DNA of 5,723 nt from an uncultured Prevotellaceae bacterium (lineage in GTDB: Bacteria > Bacteroidota > Bacteroidia > Bacteroidales > Muribaculaceae), in the NCBI GenBank assembly GCA_945983195.1, contig CAMFSS010000157.1:1-5723 (forward strand), written 5' to 3'. Of the stretch, positions 1 to 5,615 are shown piece by piece (the first letter of the stretch is position 1; each line of letters opens with the position of its first letter). The notes beneath the pieces were generated by a model. That model was given only the letters and a program-made list of their open reading frames with translations. It was not told the origin of the DNA and made no database searches. The position numbers and the translations under genes are program-made.

Positions 1-213
1 GAGCAGATGGGTATTCCCTATACTGCGCTGAATGATATACTGAACTGCCGCCGCCCGGTGACGGCTACTACAGCTATGCTCTTTGAGGCAGCTATGGGCG
101 TGAGTGCTGAACTTCTGATGAATATGCAGCTAAAATATAATATGCAAGTGGCGAGGGCGGACAAGAAGTTTGCAGCGCGCCTTGAGGCAGTCAGGAACTG
201 GCATGCGGTGTGA
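1..213 (+). CDS. HigA-family antitoxin, XRE-type HTH protein (5' partial)
   Basis: The frame is open from the first base and ends at TGA 211-213, so the N-terminus lies outside the window. The visible stretch (GIPYTALNDILNCRRPVT, then an alanine-rich helix and LLMNMQLKYNMQVAR) matches the second half of the helix-turn-helix and the C-terminal tail of HigA-type antitoxins as I know them from Bacteroidota. In that family the protein binds its own promoter and neutralises a RelE-like HigB nuclease, normally encoded just upstream. No HigB is visible here because the window starts too late. The ATG at base 7 is internal to the domain and is not a likely start. The gene sits about 10 bases ahead of a Fic gene on the same strand, so the two are probably cotranscribed. 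Family assignment is fairly sure; the partner toxin is inferred. Confidence 0.8.
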   Translation, partial: EQMGIPYTALNDILNCRRPVTATTAMLFEAAMGVSAELLMNMQLKYNMQVARADKKFAARLEAVRNWHAV

Positions 214-223
214 GTTTTTTAAT

Positions 224-1234
224 ATGAATATGTATACGCCTCCATTCAATATCAGTTCGCGAGCCATCAATCTGATAGCCGAAATATCGGCACAGATTGA
301 GCGCTATGCCATACGCCTTGAAAACGAGGGATTGCTGTTACGCAAAGCTAACCGCATACGCACTATTCATTCATCGCTTGCAATTGAGGGTAACAACCTC
401 AGTGAAGGACAAGTGTGCGACATCATCAACGGCAAAAACGTGGTGGCACCATTGCGAGAGATTCAAGAGGTGAAAAACGCTATATGCACCTACGACCTCT
501 ATGGCTCGCTCAATCCGTTCAGCATCGACGACCTGCTCCGAGCCCACGGCACAATGATGGAGGGACTCACCGACAATGCCGGACATTTCCGCCGTGGAGG
601 CGTGGGCGTATTTTCAGAAGCCGGACTGGTGCACATGGCACCGCCTGCCGACCGTGTGCCACAACTTATAAGCGCGCTCTTTGCATGGCTTGCAGCATCT
701 ACTGACCATTTGCTTATCCGCTCTTGCGTTTTCCACTACGAGTTTGAATTTATACACCCGTTCAGCGACGGCAACGGACGCATTGGCCGTCTTTGGCAAT
801 CGCTCATTCTCGGCAGGCTTCACCCGCTCTTTGAGCATCTGCCGGTGGAAAATATGGTGTATTCCAATCAGCAAGCCTACTACGAAGCCATTGCTCAAAG
901 CAATGCGCAAGCGCAGTCGGGTCCTTTTATCGACTTTATGCTTGGCGAGATACTTGCTACGCTGAAATCACATCAAGGCAACAAAATCGAAGAGGATAAT
1001 GTCGGTGTAAATGTCGGTGTAAATGTCGGTGTAAATGTCGGCATAACCGATTCTGAGCGACGGTTGTTGGCACTTATAGCCGTCAATTCGCGCACTACAG
1101 CCGCAAAAGCCGCTGAGGCACTTAGCCTCACGAGGCGACAAACCGAAAGGCTCTTTGCGTCGCTGCGCGACAAAGGAATAATAAGCCGCCAAGGCAGCAA
1201 CAAATCAGGAATCTGGATTATCAACAATAAATAA
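224..1234 (+). CDS. Fic family protein (class II, probable AMP-transferase) with C-terminal winged helix
   Basis: About 336 residues from ATG 224. The open frame reaches back to ATG 170 inside the antitoxin gene, but residues resembling the family begin at MNMYTPPFNIS, so 224 (or 230) is chosen; no strong ribosome site is seen, as is usual in Bacteroidota. The core carries the full Fic motif HPFSDGNGRIGR at about residues 178-189, with the catalytic His and the GNGR anion-binding loop intact. An SLAIEG sequence at about 51-56 fits the inhibitory motif [S/T]xxxE[G/N]; its glutamate would block ATP gamma-phosphate positioning, which defines class II. Residues 259-274 are a 4-fold NVGV-type repeat. 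The remaining ~62 residues look like a winged HTH (TTAAKAAEALSLTRRQTERL). The expected activity is transfer of AMP to a Ser/Thr/Tyr hydroxyl of a cytosolic target; the target is unknown. The gene looks intact and is likely coexpressed with the antitoxin gene. Confidence 0.92.
   Translation: MNMYTPPFNISSRAINLIAEISAQIERYAIRLENEGLLLRKANRIRTIHSSLAIEGNNLSEGQVCDIINGKNVVAPLREIQEVKNAICTYDLYGSLNPFSIDDLLRAHGTMMEGLTDNAGHFRRGGVGVFSEAGLVHMAPPADRVPQLISALFAWLAASTDHLLIRSCVFHYEFEFIHPFSDGNGRIGRLWQSLILGRLHPLFEHLPVENMVYSNQQAYYEAIAQSNAQAQSGPFIDFMLGEILATLKSHQGNKIEEDNVGVNVGVNVGVNVGITDSERRLLALIAVNSRTTAAKAAEALSLTRRQTERLFASLRDKGIISRQGSNKSGIWIINNK
998..1045 (+). repeat. 12-bp in-frame tandem repeat (4 units) in the Fic gene
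   Basis: The unit AATGTCGGTGTA occurs three times perfectly (998-1009, 1010-1021, 1022-1033) and a fourth time with changes at its 3' end (1034-1045). It encodes NVGV three times and then NVGI. Because the unit is four codons, gain or loss of copies would keep the frame and only change linker length between the Fic core and the winged helix. I recall similar VGVNVG runs in other Bacteroidota Fic and AlbA-type proteins, but this was not checked. Confidence 0.95.
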
Positions 1235-1275
1235 AACTATGCTATTAGGGACGATGCGGGTGTCGAGTAGAAGTC

Positions 1276-2742
1276 TCATAGACGAATCTTGCGAATGGCG
1301 CGAATTTTTTGGCTCACGCAGAATGCGCGGAGTTTTTTTGAACACGAATCTTGCGAATGGCACGAATTTTTTTGCTCACGCAGAATACGCGGAATACGCG
1401 GAAATTTTTTGAACACGAATCGGGCGAATTTCGCGAAGGGCGTTTTGTGGCTCTTGCGGAATGTGTGGTTATTGAGGGGGGTGTGGATGTGGGGGTTGAG
1501 CACCCCGGCATTGATTTGCAGCTTAGCCTGACCGAGAATTTTCACGTCGTAGGAAAGCTTTAGGTTCATGTCGAAAAATGCGCGGGTGTGCACAGCCACA
1601 TCGACATCGGTTCCCGAGCCGGCAAGATGCTGCACAAGCATAGGACCTGTGAATGTGCCTGTGAGTGCAATTCCGAGAGGGTGAATGGGATTGTACTTGT
1701 AGGTGATGTAGCCGTAGGTGTCGGGTGTGCGGAACATACGTTTCACCGAGGGTACATCGGGATTGTCGCTCCACTGCTCGGGCATCTTGTAGCGGCTGCA
1801 CTGCCATGTGAAACCAGCCTGAAGCTGCATATCGTGCGAAAACACGGCGCGTGCCTCGACATTGGTGCCCATCACGCGTGCTCCGCTGCCATTGTATCGC
1901 TCGAGCACCATGTTGCCCATAGCATCGAGCTCGTCGAGCTGGCGCAGAGCAAACACATCGCTCAAATCGGTGTAGAATCCCTCGATGAGCAGATTGGTCT
2001 GCACAGTGCCGAAAGTGTGGTAGAAGTCGCCCGAGAGGCTCACGCTGTTGGAGCGTTCCTCTTTTAGTCCATCGGCAAGTACCGTGACGACACGCTCACC
2101 GCCTACGACGGCAATGTGGAAGTCTTCATCGAAAGCCTGCGGTGCACGGAAACCGCTTGAATAGGTGAGGCGGAAATTCACCTGTTTGGAGGGATTGTAG
2201 CGCACATTAGCACGCGGCGAGAAAATGGCATGGTCGACGAGCGTGTGCTTGTCGAGACGTCCTCCGATGAGGAATCCCCAAGTGTCGGTACGCCACTCAT
2301 TTTGCAGATAGCCGCTATAGTTGTGCACCTTTTGGAGCACATCGTGGTCGTATCCCACCGACACGTCGCGCAGATAATTGTACTTGTGTTCCACGCCGAG
2401 CACCAGCTCAGCCGGCATGAACCACAGGCGAGAGAAATTTTTTGTGAACTGTGCACCGCTGACAATCACGAAGTCTTTAGTCCAGCCATAGGCATTGAGG
2501 TCGTGTCCGCCGCCGTAGTAGCTGTCGCGCTTTGTGTTCTGAAACGAGCTGAAGACATTGAATTTGGCCGACTCATCGCGCGAATAAAGGTCGAAGTTGA
2601 TGCCACCGCCGTGAATCTTGTGGTCGGTCTGCTCGGCAATCTCAGCCTCGTGCGGAGGATTGGAAATGTTGTCGCCACCACGCCGGAACTCCTTCACGCC
2701 ATGATACTGGAGCGACAGGCGCGAAAGGTCGCTTGTGCGCAT
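1276..2742 (-). CDS. TonB-dependent receptor, C-terminal barrel fragment with repeat-derived tail
   Basis: 488 codons counted from ATG 2742, but that ATG is an internal Met (FRSFMRTS) and not a natural start; the frame really continues the upstream fragment after a one-base loss. About the first 414 residues are alternating-strand barrel sequence with family-typical stretches such as RRGGDNISNPPHEAEIAEQTDH, LTYSSGFRAPQAFDEDFHI and ALTGTFTGPMLVQHLAG. From about codon 415 (LNPHIHTPLNNHTF) homology is lost, and from about 435 the protein is encoded by the tandem intergenic repeat, giving a Lys/Arg/Phe-rich tail. There is no signal peptide, so this piece alone could not reach the outer membrane. 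The C-terminal strand needed for BAM-dependent insertion is missing. Confidence 0.85.
   Translation of the reverse strand: MRTSDLSRLSLQYHGVKEFRRGGDNISNPPHEAEIAEQTDHKIHGGGINFDLYSRDESAKFNVFSSFQNTKRDSYYGGGHDLNAYGWTKDFVIVSGAQFTKNFSRLWFMPAELVLGVEHKYNYLRDVSVGYDHDVLQKVHNYSGYLQNEWRTDTWGFLIGGRLDKHTLVDHAIFSPRANVRYNPSKQVNFRLTYSSGFRAPQAFDEDFHIAVVGGERVVTVLADGLKEERSNSVSLSGDFYHTFGTVQTNLLIEGFYTDLSDVFALRQLDELDAMGNMVLERYNGSGARVMGTNVEARAVFSHDMQLQAGFTWQCSRYKMPEQWSDNPDVPSVKRMFRTPDTYGYITYKYNPIHPLGIALTGTFTGPMLVQHLAGSGTDVDVAVHTRAFFDMNLKLSYDVKILGQAKLQINAGVLNPHIHTPLNNHTFRKSHKTPFAKFARFVFKKFPRIPRILREQKNSCHSQDSCSKKLRAFCVSQKIRAIRKIRL
1282..1437. repeat. Tandem intergenic repeat, 62/71-bp units plus a partial unit
   Basis: Copy 1 runs 1282-1343 and copy 2 runs 1344-1414; both begin ACGAATCTTGCGAATGG, continue with CGAA plus a T run, GCTCACGCAGAAT, a GCGCGG/TACGCGG block, another T run and GAAC. 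Copy 2 is 9 bases longer because its GAATACGCG block is doubled. A third, shorter and more diverged copy (ACGAATCGGGCGAATTTCGCG) ends at about 1437. Read on the minus strand it gives low-complexity peptide rich in Phe, Lys, Arg and Ile that happens to stay open, so it forms a false tail on the receptor frame. It resembles dispersed intergenic repeats that I associate with Bacteroidales genomes. There is no transposase and no clear terminal inverted repeat. Confidence 0.85.
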
Positions 2743-3662
2743 GAAAGAGCGGAACCCACCGTCTGCGACTTGAGCATAGGAATCTCGGTGAAACCGTCGG
2801 AATCGTGGTCGTATCCGCTGCGGTCGCGGTTCTGACCGTAGACCATCATTCCGGCGCGGTGGTTGTCGCTGACGAGCGAGGCATTGACGGTGGTGTTGTT
2901 GTCGAGCGCACCGCTAACGCCCTGAGAAGTGACAGTGTGCGCTGCCTCGGCAGAATTGATGATAGGGTCGCGGGTGATGATATTGACTGTGCCGCCAATC
3001 GACGACGAGCCGAAAAGTGCCGAGCCGCCACCGCGAATCACCTCGACACGCTCAATCATATTGGCAGGAATCTGCTCCAAGCCATATACGCCGGTGAGAG
3101 CCGAATAGACAGGGCGAGAGTCCATAAGAATCTGAGAGTAGTGCCCATCGAGTCCGTTGATGCGTACTTGGGTGAATCCGCAGTTCTGGCAGTCGTTCTC
3201 TACGCGCACGCCAGGCTGATAGCTAAGACCGTCGGCAAGGCAGGAAGCACCAACCATGTCGAACACCTTGTTGCTAAGCACGCTCACCAGAGTGCTGCTG
3301 TTGCGCCGTTTCACTTCGCTCTTGTTGCCGGTGACAACAACCTGTTCGAGCATCATAATGTCTTCAGACAGCTCGAAATTCACGTTCACAGTGCCCTTTA
3401 CGTCGATAGACTTGCGCTGAGAAACAAAACCAATGCCGCTAACCTCGATAGTGTAGCGTCCGGCTCTAACGTTTTCGAGACGGAAATGCCCCGTTTCATC
3501 GGAATTTGTGCCGTATGTGGTTCCGGCGAGTATAATTGTGAGATAAGGAATGTGCGAGCCATTCGCCTTATTAACCGTGTGCCCGGTGATAGTGGCTGCA
3601 TACAAGCAGCCGTAGCACATTGCTGCGCACAGCAAAGCTGCAAAAATGCGTAGTTTTGTCAT
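2694..3662 (-). CDS. TonB-dependent receptor, N-terminal fragment (signal, carboxypeptidase-like domain, plug)
   Basis: 322 codons from ATG 3662, of which about 303 are genuine receptor and the last ~19 (from SALSCAQ) are out-of-frame sequence. Residues 1-22 are a signal peptide (RIFAALLCAAMCYGCLYA). Residues ~23-100 are a carboxypeptidase-D regulatory-like beta domain (ITGHTV, DETGHFRLENVRAGRYTIEV), typical of Bacteroidota receptors. LEQVVVTG at 105-112 is the linker/TonB-box region. The plug occupies ~120-232, with VRINGLDG, QIPANMIERVEVIRGGGSALFG and GGTVNIITRDP. An unusual CQNC sits at 158-161 in the plug and may form a disulfide or bind metal. The barrel begins after ~240. Translation as it stands would give signal, plug and perhaps one or two strands, not a pore. 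The gene follows a His-rich membrane protein gene by 88 bases. Confidence 0.88.
   Translation of the reverse strand: MTKLRIFAALLCAAMCYGCLYAATITGHTVNKANGSHIPYLTIILAGTTYGTNSDETGHFRLENVRAGRYTIEVSGIGFVSQRKSIDVKGTVNVNFELSEDIMMLEQVVVTGNKSEVKRRNSSTLVSVLSNKVFDMVGASCLADGLSYQPGVRVENDCQNCGFTQVRINGLDGHYSQILMDSRPVYSALTGVYGLEQIPANMIERVEVIRGGGSALFGSSSIGGTVNIITRDPIINSAEAAHTVTSQGVSGALDNNTTVNASLVSDNHRAGMMVYGQNRDRSGYDHDSDGFTEIPMLKSQTVGSALSCAQATFRACRSSIMA
2751..2757 (-). other. Frameshift lesion in the receptor gene (one base missing)
   Basis: In the 5' frame Gly303 uses bases 2756-2754. In the 3' frame the next expected residue Phe uses 2754-2752. The two codons share base 2754, so exactly one base is lacking; GGAAACCC in place of GGAACCC would restore the gene. 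There is no long homopolymer and no canonical slippery heptamer, so a mutation or a sequencing error is more likely than programmed frameshifting. Confidence 0.8.
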
Positions 3663-3707
3663 TTTGAGTGTGAAAGAAAAAATAGTAATTGATTGAAATA
3701 CAGCACA

Positions 3708-3733
3708 GCTTCCCCGGCATCGCGCCGTGAAGC
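3708..3733 (-). other. Imperfect hairpin between the small protein gene and the receptor
   Basis: On the minus strand GCTTC pairs with GAAGC (3733-3729 with 3712-3708) and an inner CGGC pairs as GCCG around a 5-base loop, with a small asymmetric bulge. It lies in the 88-base gap and about 46 bases before the receptor ATG. No T run follows, so it is not a typical terminator. It may be an mRNA processing or attenuation structure, or chance. Confidence 0.35.
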
Positions 3734-3750
3734 CAGCCTACAGTTCTCGC

Positions 3751-4092
3751 TTATTTACAATCAGTTACCGGCGGTGCCCGCAAGGATAGGCACTTTAGCT
3801 GCAAAGAGCAGGGGCAATAGGCTGCAACGGCCGTGACCACAAATAGCAGAATAGCAGCCACAAAGGGCATTGCTAATTCGGCATAGGTGAATTGCATGGT
3901 GGCATTGAGCACCGAGAGTGCTTGCATTGCCGAAGCCGAGTGGGTGTGTCCGGCACCGCCAAAGGGGTGGGAGTGGACCACCATTACGTTGTCGACATAG
4001 TGTACGTGCTCACACATAGTGCTGCCTGCATAATAGCTCACGAAGAGCATTGCAAGCAGCAGAGCAATGATTCTATGTCGGGTTTCAGTCAT
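3751..4092 (-). CDS. Small His/Cys-rich membrane protein (DUF6769-like), possible metal-associated
   Basis: 113 residues from ATG 4092. A hydrophobic N-terminal segment (8-24) may be a signal or membrane anchor. It is followed by a His/Cys cluster: C27, H29, H31, H40, H42, H49 and H51, within CEHVHY, VVHSHPFGG and GHTHS. A second hydrophobic segment (about 76-92) ends in YCPC (92-95), then C101 and a SLRAPP tail. The layout, with a His-rich extracytoplasmic loop and an LRAPP end, resembles a family of small uncharacterised Bacteroidota proteins often placed beside TonB receptors; I recall it as DUF6769, which is from memory. The receptor gene follows 88 bases downstream on the same strand, so the two may form an operon. 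A role in holding or sensing a metal such as zinc, copper or iron is inference from the ligands. The reading frame looks intact. Confidence 0.75.
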   Translation of the reverse strand: MTETRHRIIALLLAMLFVSYYAGSTMCEHVHYVDNVMVVHSHPFGGAGHTHSASAMQALSVLNATMQFTYAELAMPFVAAILLFVVTAVAAYCPCSLQLKCLSLRAPPVTDCK

Positions 4093-4106
4093 TGATGCAA
4101 ACAGTG

Positions 4107-4127
4107 GGTGTGCTTCAGTGCAGCACC
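4107..4127 (-). other. Short inverted repeat upstream of the His-rich protein gene
   Basis: On the minus strand GGTGCT and AGCAC(A)CC form a stem around a 7-base loop, 14 bases before the ATG at 4092. It could be an operator or a leader hairpin for the small protein and receptor genes. It matches no Fur or Zur box that I recognise. Confidence 0.3.
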
Positions 4128-4137
4128 GTTGAGAATT

Positions 4138-4175
4138 GATAAATAAAAAGCAGCAACCTCATGGATTACTGCTTT
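4138..4175 (-). terminator. Rho-independent terminator of the tRNA gene
   Basis: On the minus strand AAAGCAG (4175-4169) pairs with CTGCTTT (4153-4147). The stem continues inward with TAA/TTG and CC/GG, with one bulged T, to a 4-base loop ATGA. It is followed directly by TTATTTAT. The stem starts 7 bases after the tRNA 3' end. Confidence 0.75.
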
Positions 4176-4182
4176 GTCAGTG

Positions 4183-4256
4183 TGACTCCTACAGGATTCA
4201 AACCTGTAACCTTCTGATCCGTAGTCAGATGCTCTATTCAGTTGAGCTAAGGAGCC
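4183..4256 (-). tRNA. tRNA-Arg (anticodon ACG)
   Basis: The 74-base minus-strand sequence folds into a full cloverleaf. The acceptor stem GGCTCCT/AGGAGTC has one G-U pair. The D arm is GCTC/GAGC. The anticodon stem TCTGA/TCAGA encloses the loop CTACGGA, with ACG at 4222-4220. The variable loop is 5 bases, and the T arm is ACAGG/CCTGT with loop TTTGAAT. The discriminator is A and CCA is not encoded. With A34 normally deaminated to inosine by TadA, this tRNA would read CGU, CGC and CGA codons. It has its own promoter and terminator. Confidence 0.96.
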
Positions 4257-4268
4257 GTTTTGCGAGTG

Positions 4269-4298
4269 CAAAGTTACAAATTATTTTTCAAATACAAA
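4269..4298 (-). promoter_or_regulatory. Bacteroidota-type promoter of tRNA-Arg
   Basis: On the minus strand TTTG (4298-4295) is followed after 18 bases by TAACTTTG (4276-4269). This matches the Bacteroidota sigma-ABfr pattern of a -33 TTTG and a -7 TAnnTTTG. Transcription would begin a few bases before the mature 5' end at 4256, leaving a very short leader. A and T tracts at 4311-4335 lie just upstream and could act as an UP-like element. Confidence 0.75.
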
Positions 4299-4344
4299 CA
4301 AATTGGGCAATTTTTTTTGAAAAAAAATTTTTTTTGAAGTGCAA

Positions 4345-5040
4345 TTATAAATCCATGCTGTTTTCATTGAGCAGAAAATCGAAAAGGCCGATTGTGAGGA
4401 TGCCTTCTTCGTTTCGGCGCGGCATGATGTGGTCCTTTACAACAATGATTTTTTTGAACGAATCATTGATGTTTGTAAGTGAGCGAGATTCCTGTATCTC
4501 CTTTTCCCTGTCCGGGATTGATAAGGCGGATTGTACGTAATACTTCTTACTGCCGAGGTTGGCAATGAAATCCACCTCAAGCTGAATACGAATCCACTTG
4601 CCATTCTTATCCTGCTTCTTCATCTCTACCATTCCGACATCTACGCTATAACCACGTACAACCAATTCATTGTAAATGATGTTCTCCATGATATGCGTTT
4701 CCTCTATTTGGCGCATATCAAGAATGGCATTTCTCAGTCCTATATCCGAGAAATAGTATTTTGACAATGTGTTAATGTATTTCTTTCCTTTTATATTGTA
4801 GCGAACAGTTTTATTCAGAAGGAATGACTCCGATAGATATTCAAGATACTTTGCAATTGTCTGACTGCTGAGGGATACATTCTTAACACTCTTGAAAGTA
4901 TTCGATAGTTTTGTGGGATTACACGGCGCACCTATTGACGAAGCCATGATCTGCACCAGTTCACGCAGTTCCGTGTCATTCTTTATATTATGCCGTTCAA
5001 TTATATCCGCCAGATAGACGGTCTCAAACAGGTTCTTCAA
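4345..5040 (-). CDS. AAA ATPase, C-terminal fragment (DUF4143 domain)
   Basis: This is the part of the same frame after the internal stop. The open frame runs from 5106; a TTG at 5040 is the first plausible alternative start, but the residue is an internal Leu of the intact protein. About residues 20-80 from that point look like a winged helix (LSSQTIAKYLEYLSESFLL). YFSDIGLRNAIL leads to the C-terminal domain. There, ENIIYNEL (E119, E125), LEVDFIA (D157) and YYVQSA (Q170) sit at the places of PD-(D/E)xK acidic residues, with Gln in place of the last Glu/Asp, so nuclease activity is doubtful. Independent translation is unlikely. Confidence 0.75.
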   Translation of the reverse strand: MKNLFETVYLADIIERHNIKNDTELRELVQIMASSIGAPCNPTKLSNTFKSVKNVSLSSQTIAKYLEYLSESFLLNKTVRYNIKGKKYINTLSKYYFSDIGLRNAILDMRQIEETHIMENIIYNELVVRGYSVDVGMVEMKKQDKNGKWIRIQLEVDFIANLGSKKYYVQSALSIPDREKEIQESRSLTNINDSFKKIIVVKDHIMPRRNEEGILTIGLFDFLLNENSMDL

Positions 5041-5106
5041 ATAGTTTGTCTTCTTTTGTTCATTATCAAAAGACTGGACAAGAGGTAAACCTCCATAGGT
5101 GTAGTA

Positions 5107-5109
5107 TTA
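5107..5109 (-). other. In-frame TAA nonsense codon in the ATPase gene
   Basis: TAA lies between DALR and YYTYGGLPLV with the frame unchanged on both sides. A Glu codon (GAA) is the simplest ancestor, by one G to T change. TAA also ends the Fic and His-rich protein genes here, so codon reassignment is not supported. Confidence 0.8.
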
Positions 5110-5598
5110 TCGCAATGCATCGTATTTGTCTCCGCCTTTGGCTGAATAAAATTCCGAGAATGATAGAGGATTCACATGGATAGTTTCCCCTCGGCCTCGA
5201 AACTCCGTAGGTATGTCGGAAGACAGAAAATGGGAATTACTTCCCGTAACGTAAGTGTCGGCATTCTCTATATGACGGAAACTATTAAGAACATCTACAA
5301 ACTCAGCCATTAATTGAACTTCGTCTATAATTATGTAGTAAAGTTCATTGTCTTTGATTCTGTCGTGTACATAATGCAGCATTGCATCAGGGTCTCGCAG
5401 TTCCTTGTTTAAACGGTCTTCAAGATCCACGCGTATAATATGGTCTTCTGCCACACCGTTTTCAAGTAAGAAATGATAGAACAAGACATTCAGCAGATAT
5501 GACTTACCACATCTGCGAATCCCGGTGACTACTTTGATGAAGCCATTTTGACGGCTTTCAATGAGTTGTTTTAGATATAAATCCCTCTTTATTTCCAT
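5107..5598 (-). CDS. AAA ATPase, N-terminal nucleotide-binding fragment
   Basis: 163 residues from ATG 5598 to TAA 5107-5109. The start is supported by MEIKRDLYLKQLIESRQNG, a typical opening of the family. Walker A is GIRRCGKS at 26-33, Walker B is YYIIIDE at 87-93 followed by VQ, and a sensor-like TGSNSHFL lies at 118-125. FRGR (133-136) and NPLSFSEF (143-150) complete the AAA_14 domain. The fragment holds all the NTP-binding motifs but lacks the winged helix and the C-terminal domain. It could fold as a lone ATPase domain, though no precedent is known to me. Confidence 0.85.
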   Translation of the reverse strand: MEIKRDLYLKQLIESRQNGFIKVVTGIRRCGKSYLLNVLFYHFLLENGVAEDHIIRVDLEDRLNKELRDPDAMLHYVHDRIKDNELYYIIIDEVQLMAEFVDVLNSFRHIENADTYVTGSNSHFLSSDIPTEFRGRGETIHVNPLSFSEFYSAKGGDKYDALR

Positions 5599-5615
5599 CG
5601 CCTATTTGAAATTTC

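Larger units (their letters stand above)
1276..3662 (-). pseudogene. TonB-dependent outer-membrane receptor, frameshifted and 3'-truncated
   Basis: Read together, the two frames give one receptor: signal peptide, carboxypeptidase-regulatory-like domain, plug and most of a 22-strand barrel. The reading passes from the 5' frame to the 3' frame at GGAACCC (2751-2757 on the + strand). Adding one A there joins MLKSQTVG to FRSFMRTS without loss, which is the sequence expected in the family. A second defect is at the end: homology stops at LQINAGV (about 1501), where receptors of this type normally go on for some 40 residues to a last strand ending in an aromatic residue. Instead there are about 20 unrelated codons and then repeat DNA, to TGA 1276-1278. 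Receptors of this class move iron chelates, haem, cobalamin or other metal complexes across the outer membrane using TonB-ExbBD energy. The substrate is unknown. The frameshift could be a sequencing error; the missing end could not be explained that way. Confidence 0.85.
4345..5598 (-). pseudogene. AAA ATPase with DUF4143 domain, interrupted by an in-frame stop
   Basis: One reading frame runs from ATG 5598 to TAA 4345-4347 and would encode 417 residues, the usual size of the AAA_14/DUF4143 family, except for TAA at codon 164 (5109-5107). Directly after the stop the frame continues with YYTYGGLPLV, a conserved stretch of the family, so no sequence is missing. One substitution, for example GAA to TAA, would explain it. 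The family couples an AAA NTPase to a winged helix and a degenerate PD-(D/E)xK-like domain; its biological role is poorly known. The gene is visibly more AT-rich than the receptor and Fic genes, which suggests transfer. No partner gene is seen in the window. Confidence 0.85.

Noticed and set aside
170..223. Earlier ATG at 170 (or 203) as the Fic start
   Set aside because: The extra residues are the antitoxin gene read in another frame and do not resemble Fic N-termini; family-like sequence begins at 224-230.
1282..1437. CRISPR array
   Set aside because: The units are 62-71 bases with no unique spacers between short identical repeats, and there are no cas genes.
2740..2760. Programmed frameshift in the receptor gene
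   Set aside because: No slippery heptamer or downstream structure is evident, receptors of this family are not known to use frameshifting, and the gene is also truncated.
2805..3653. 282-codon plus-strand ORF opposite the receptor
   Set aside because: It lies antisense to clear receptor coding sequence and shows no domain; such long shadows are common opposite GC-richer genes. The same holds for 1588-2067 and 2230-2835.
3663..3750. Cobalamin riboswitch ahead of the receptor
   Set aside because: The gap is only 88 bases and lacks recognisable B12-box sequence; the 90-base gap upstream of the small gene is also too short.
4089..4271. 60-codon minus-strand ORF over the tRNA (QLNRASDYGSEGYRFESCRSH)
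   Set aside because: This is the translation of the tRNA gene itself, a well-known false ORF.
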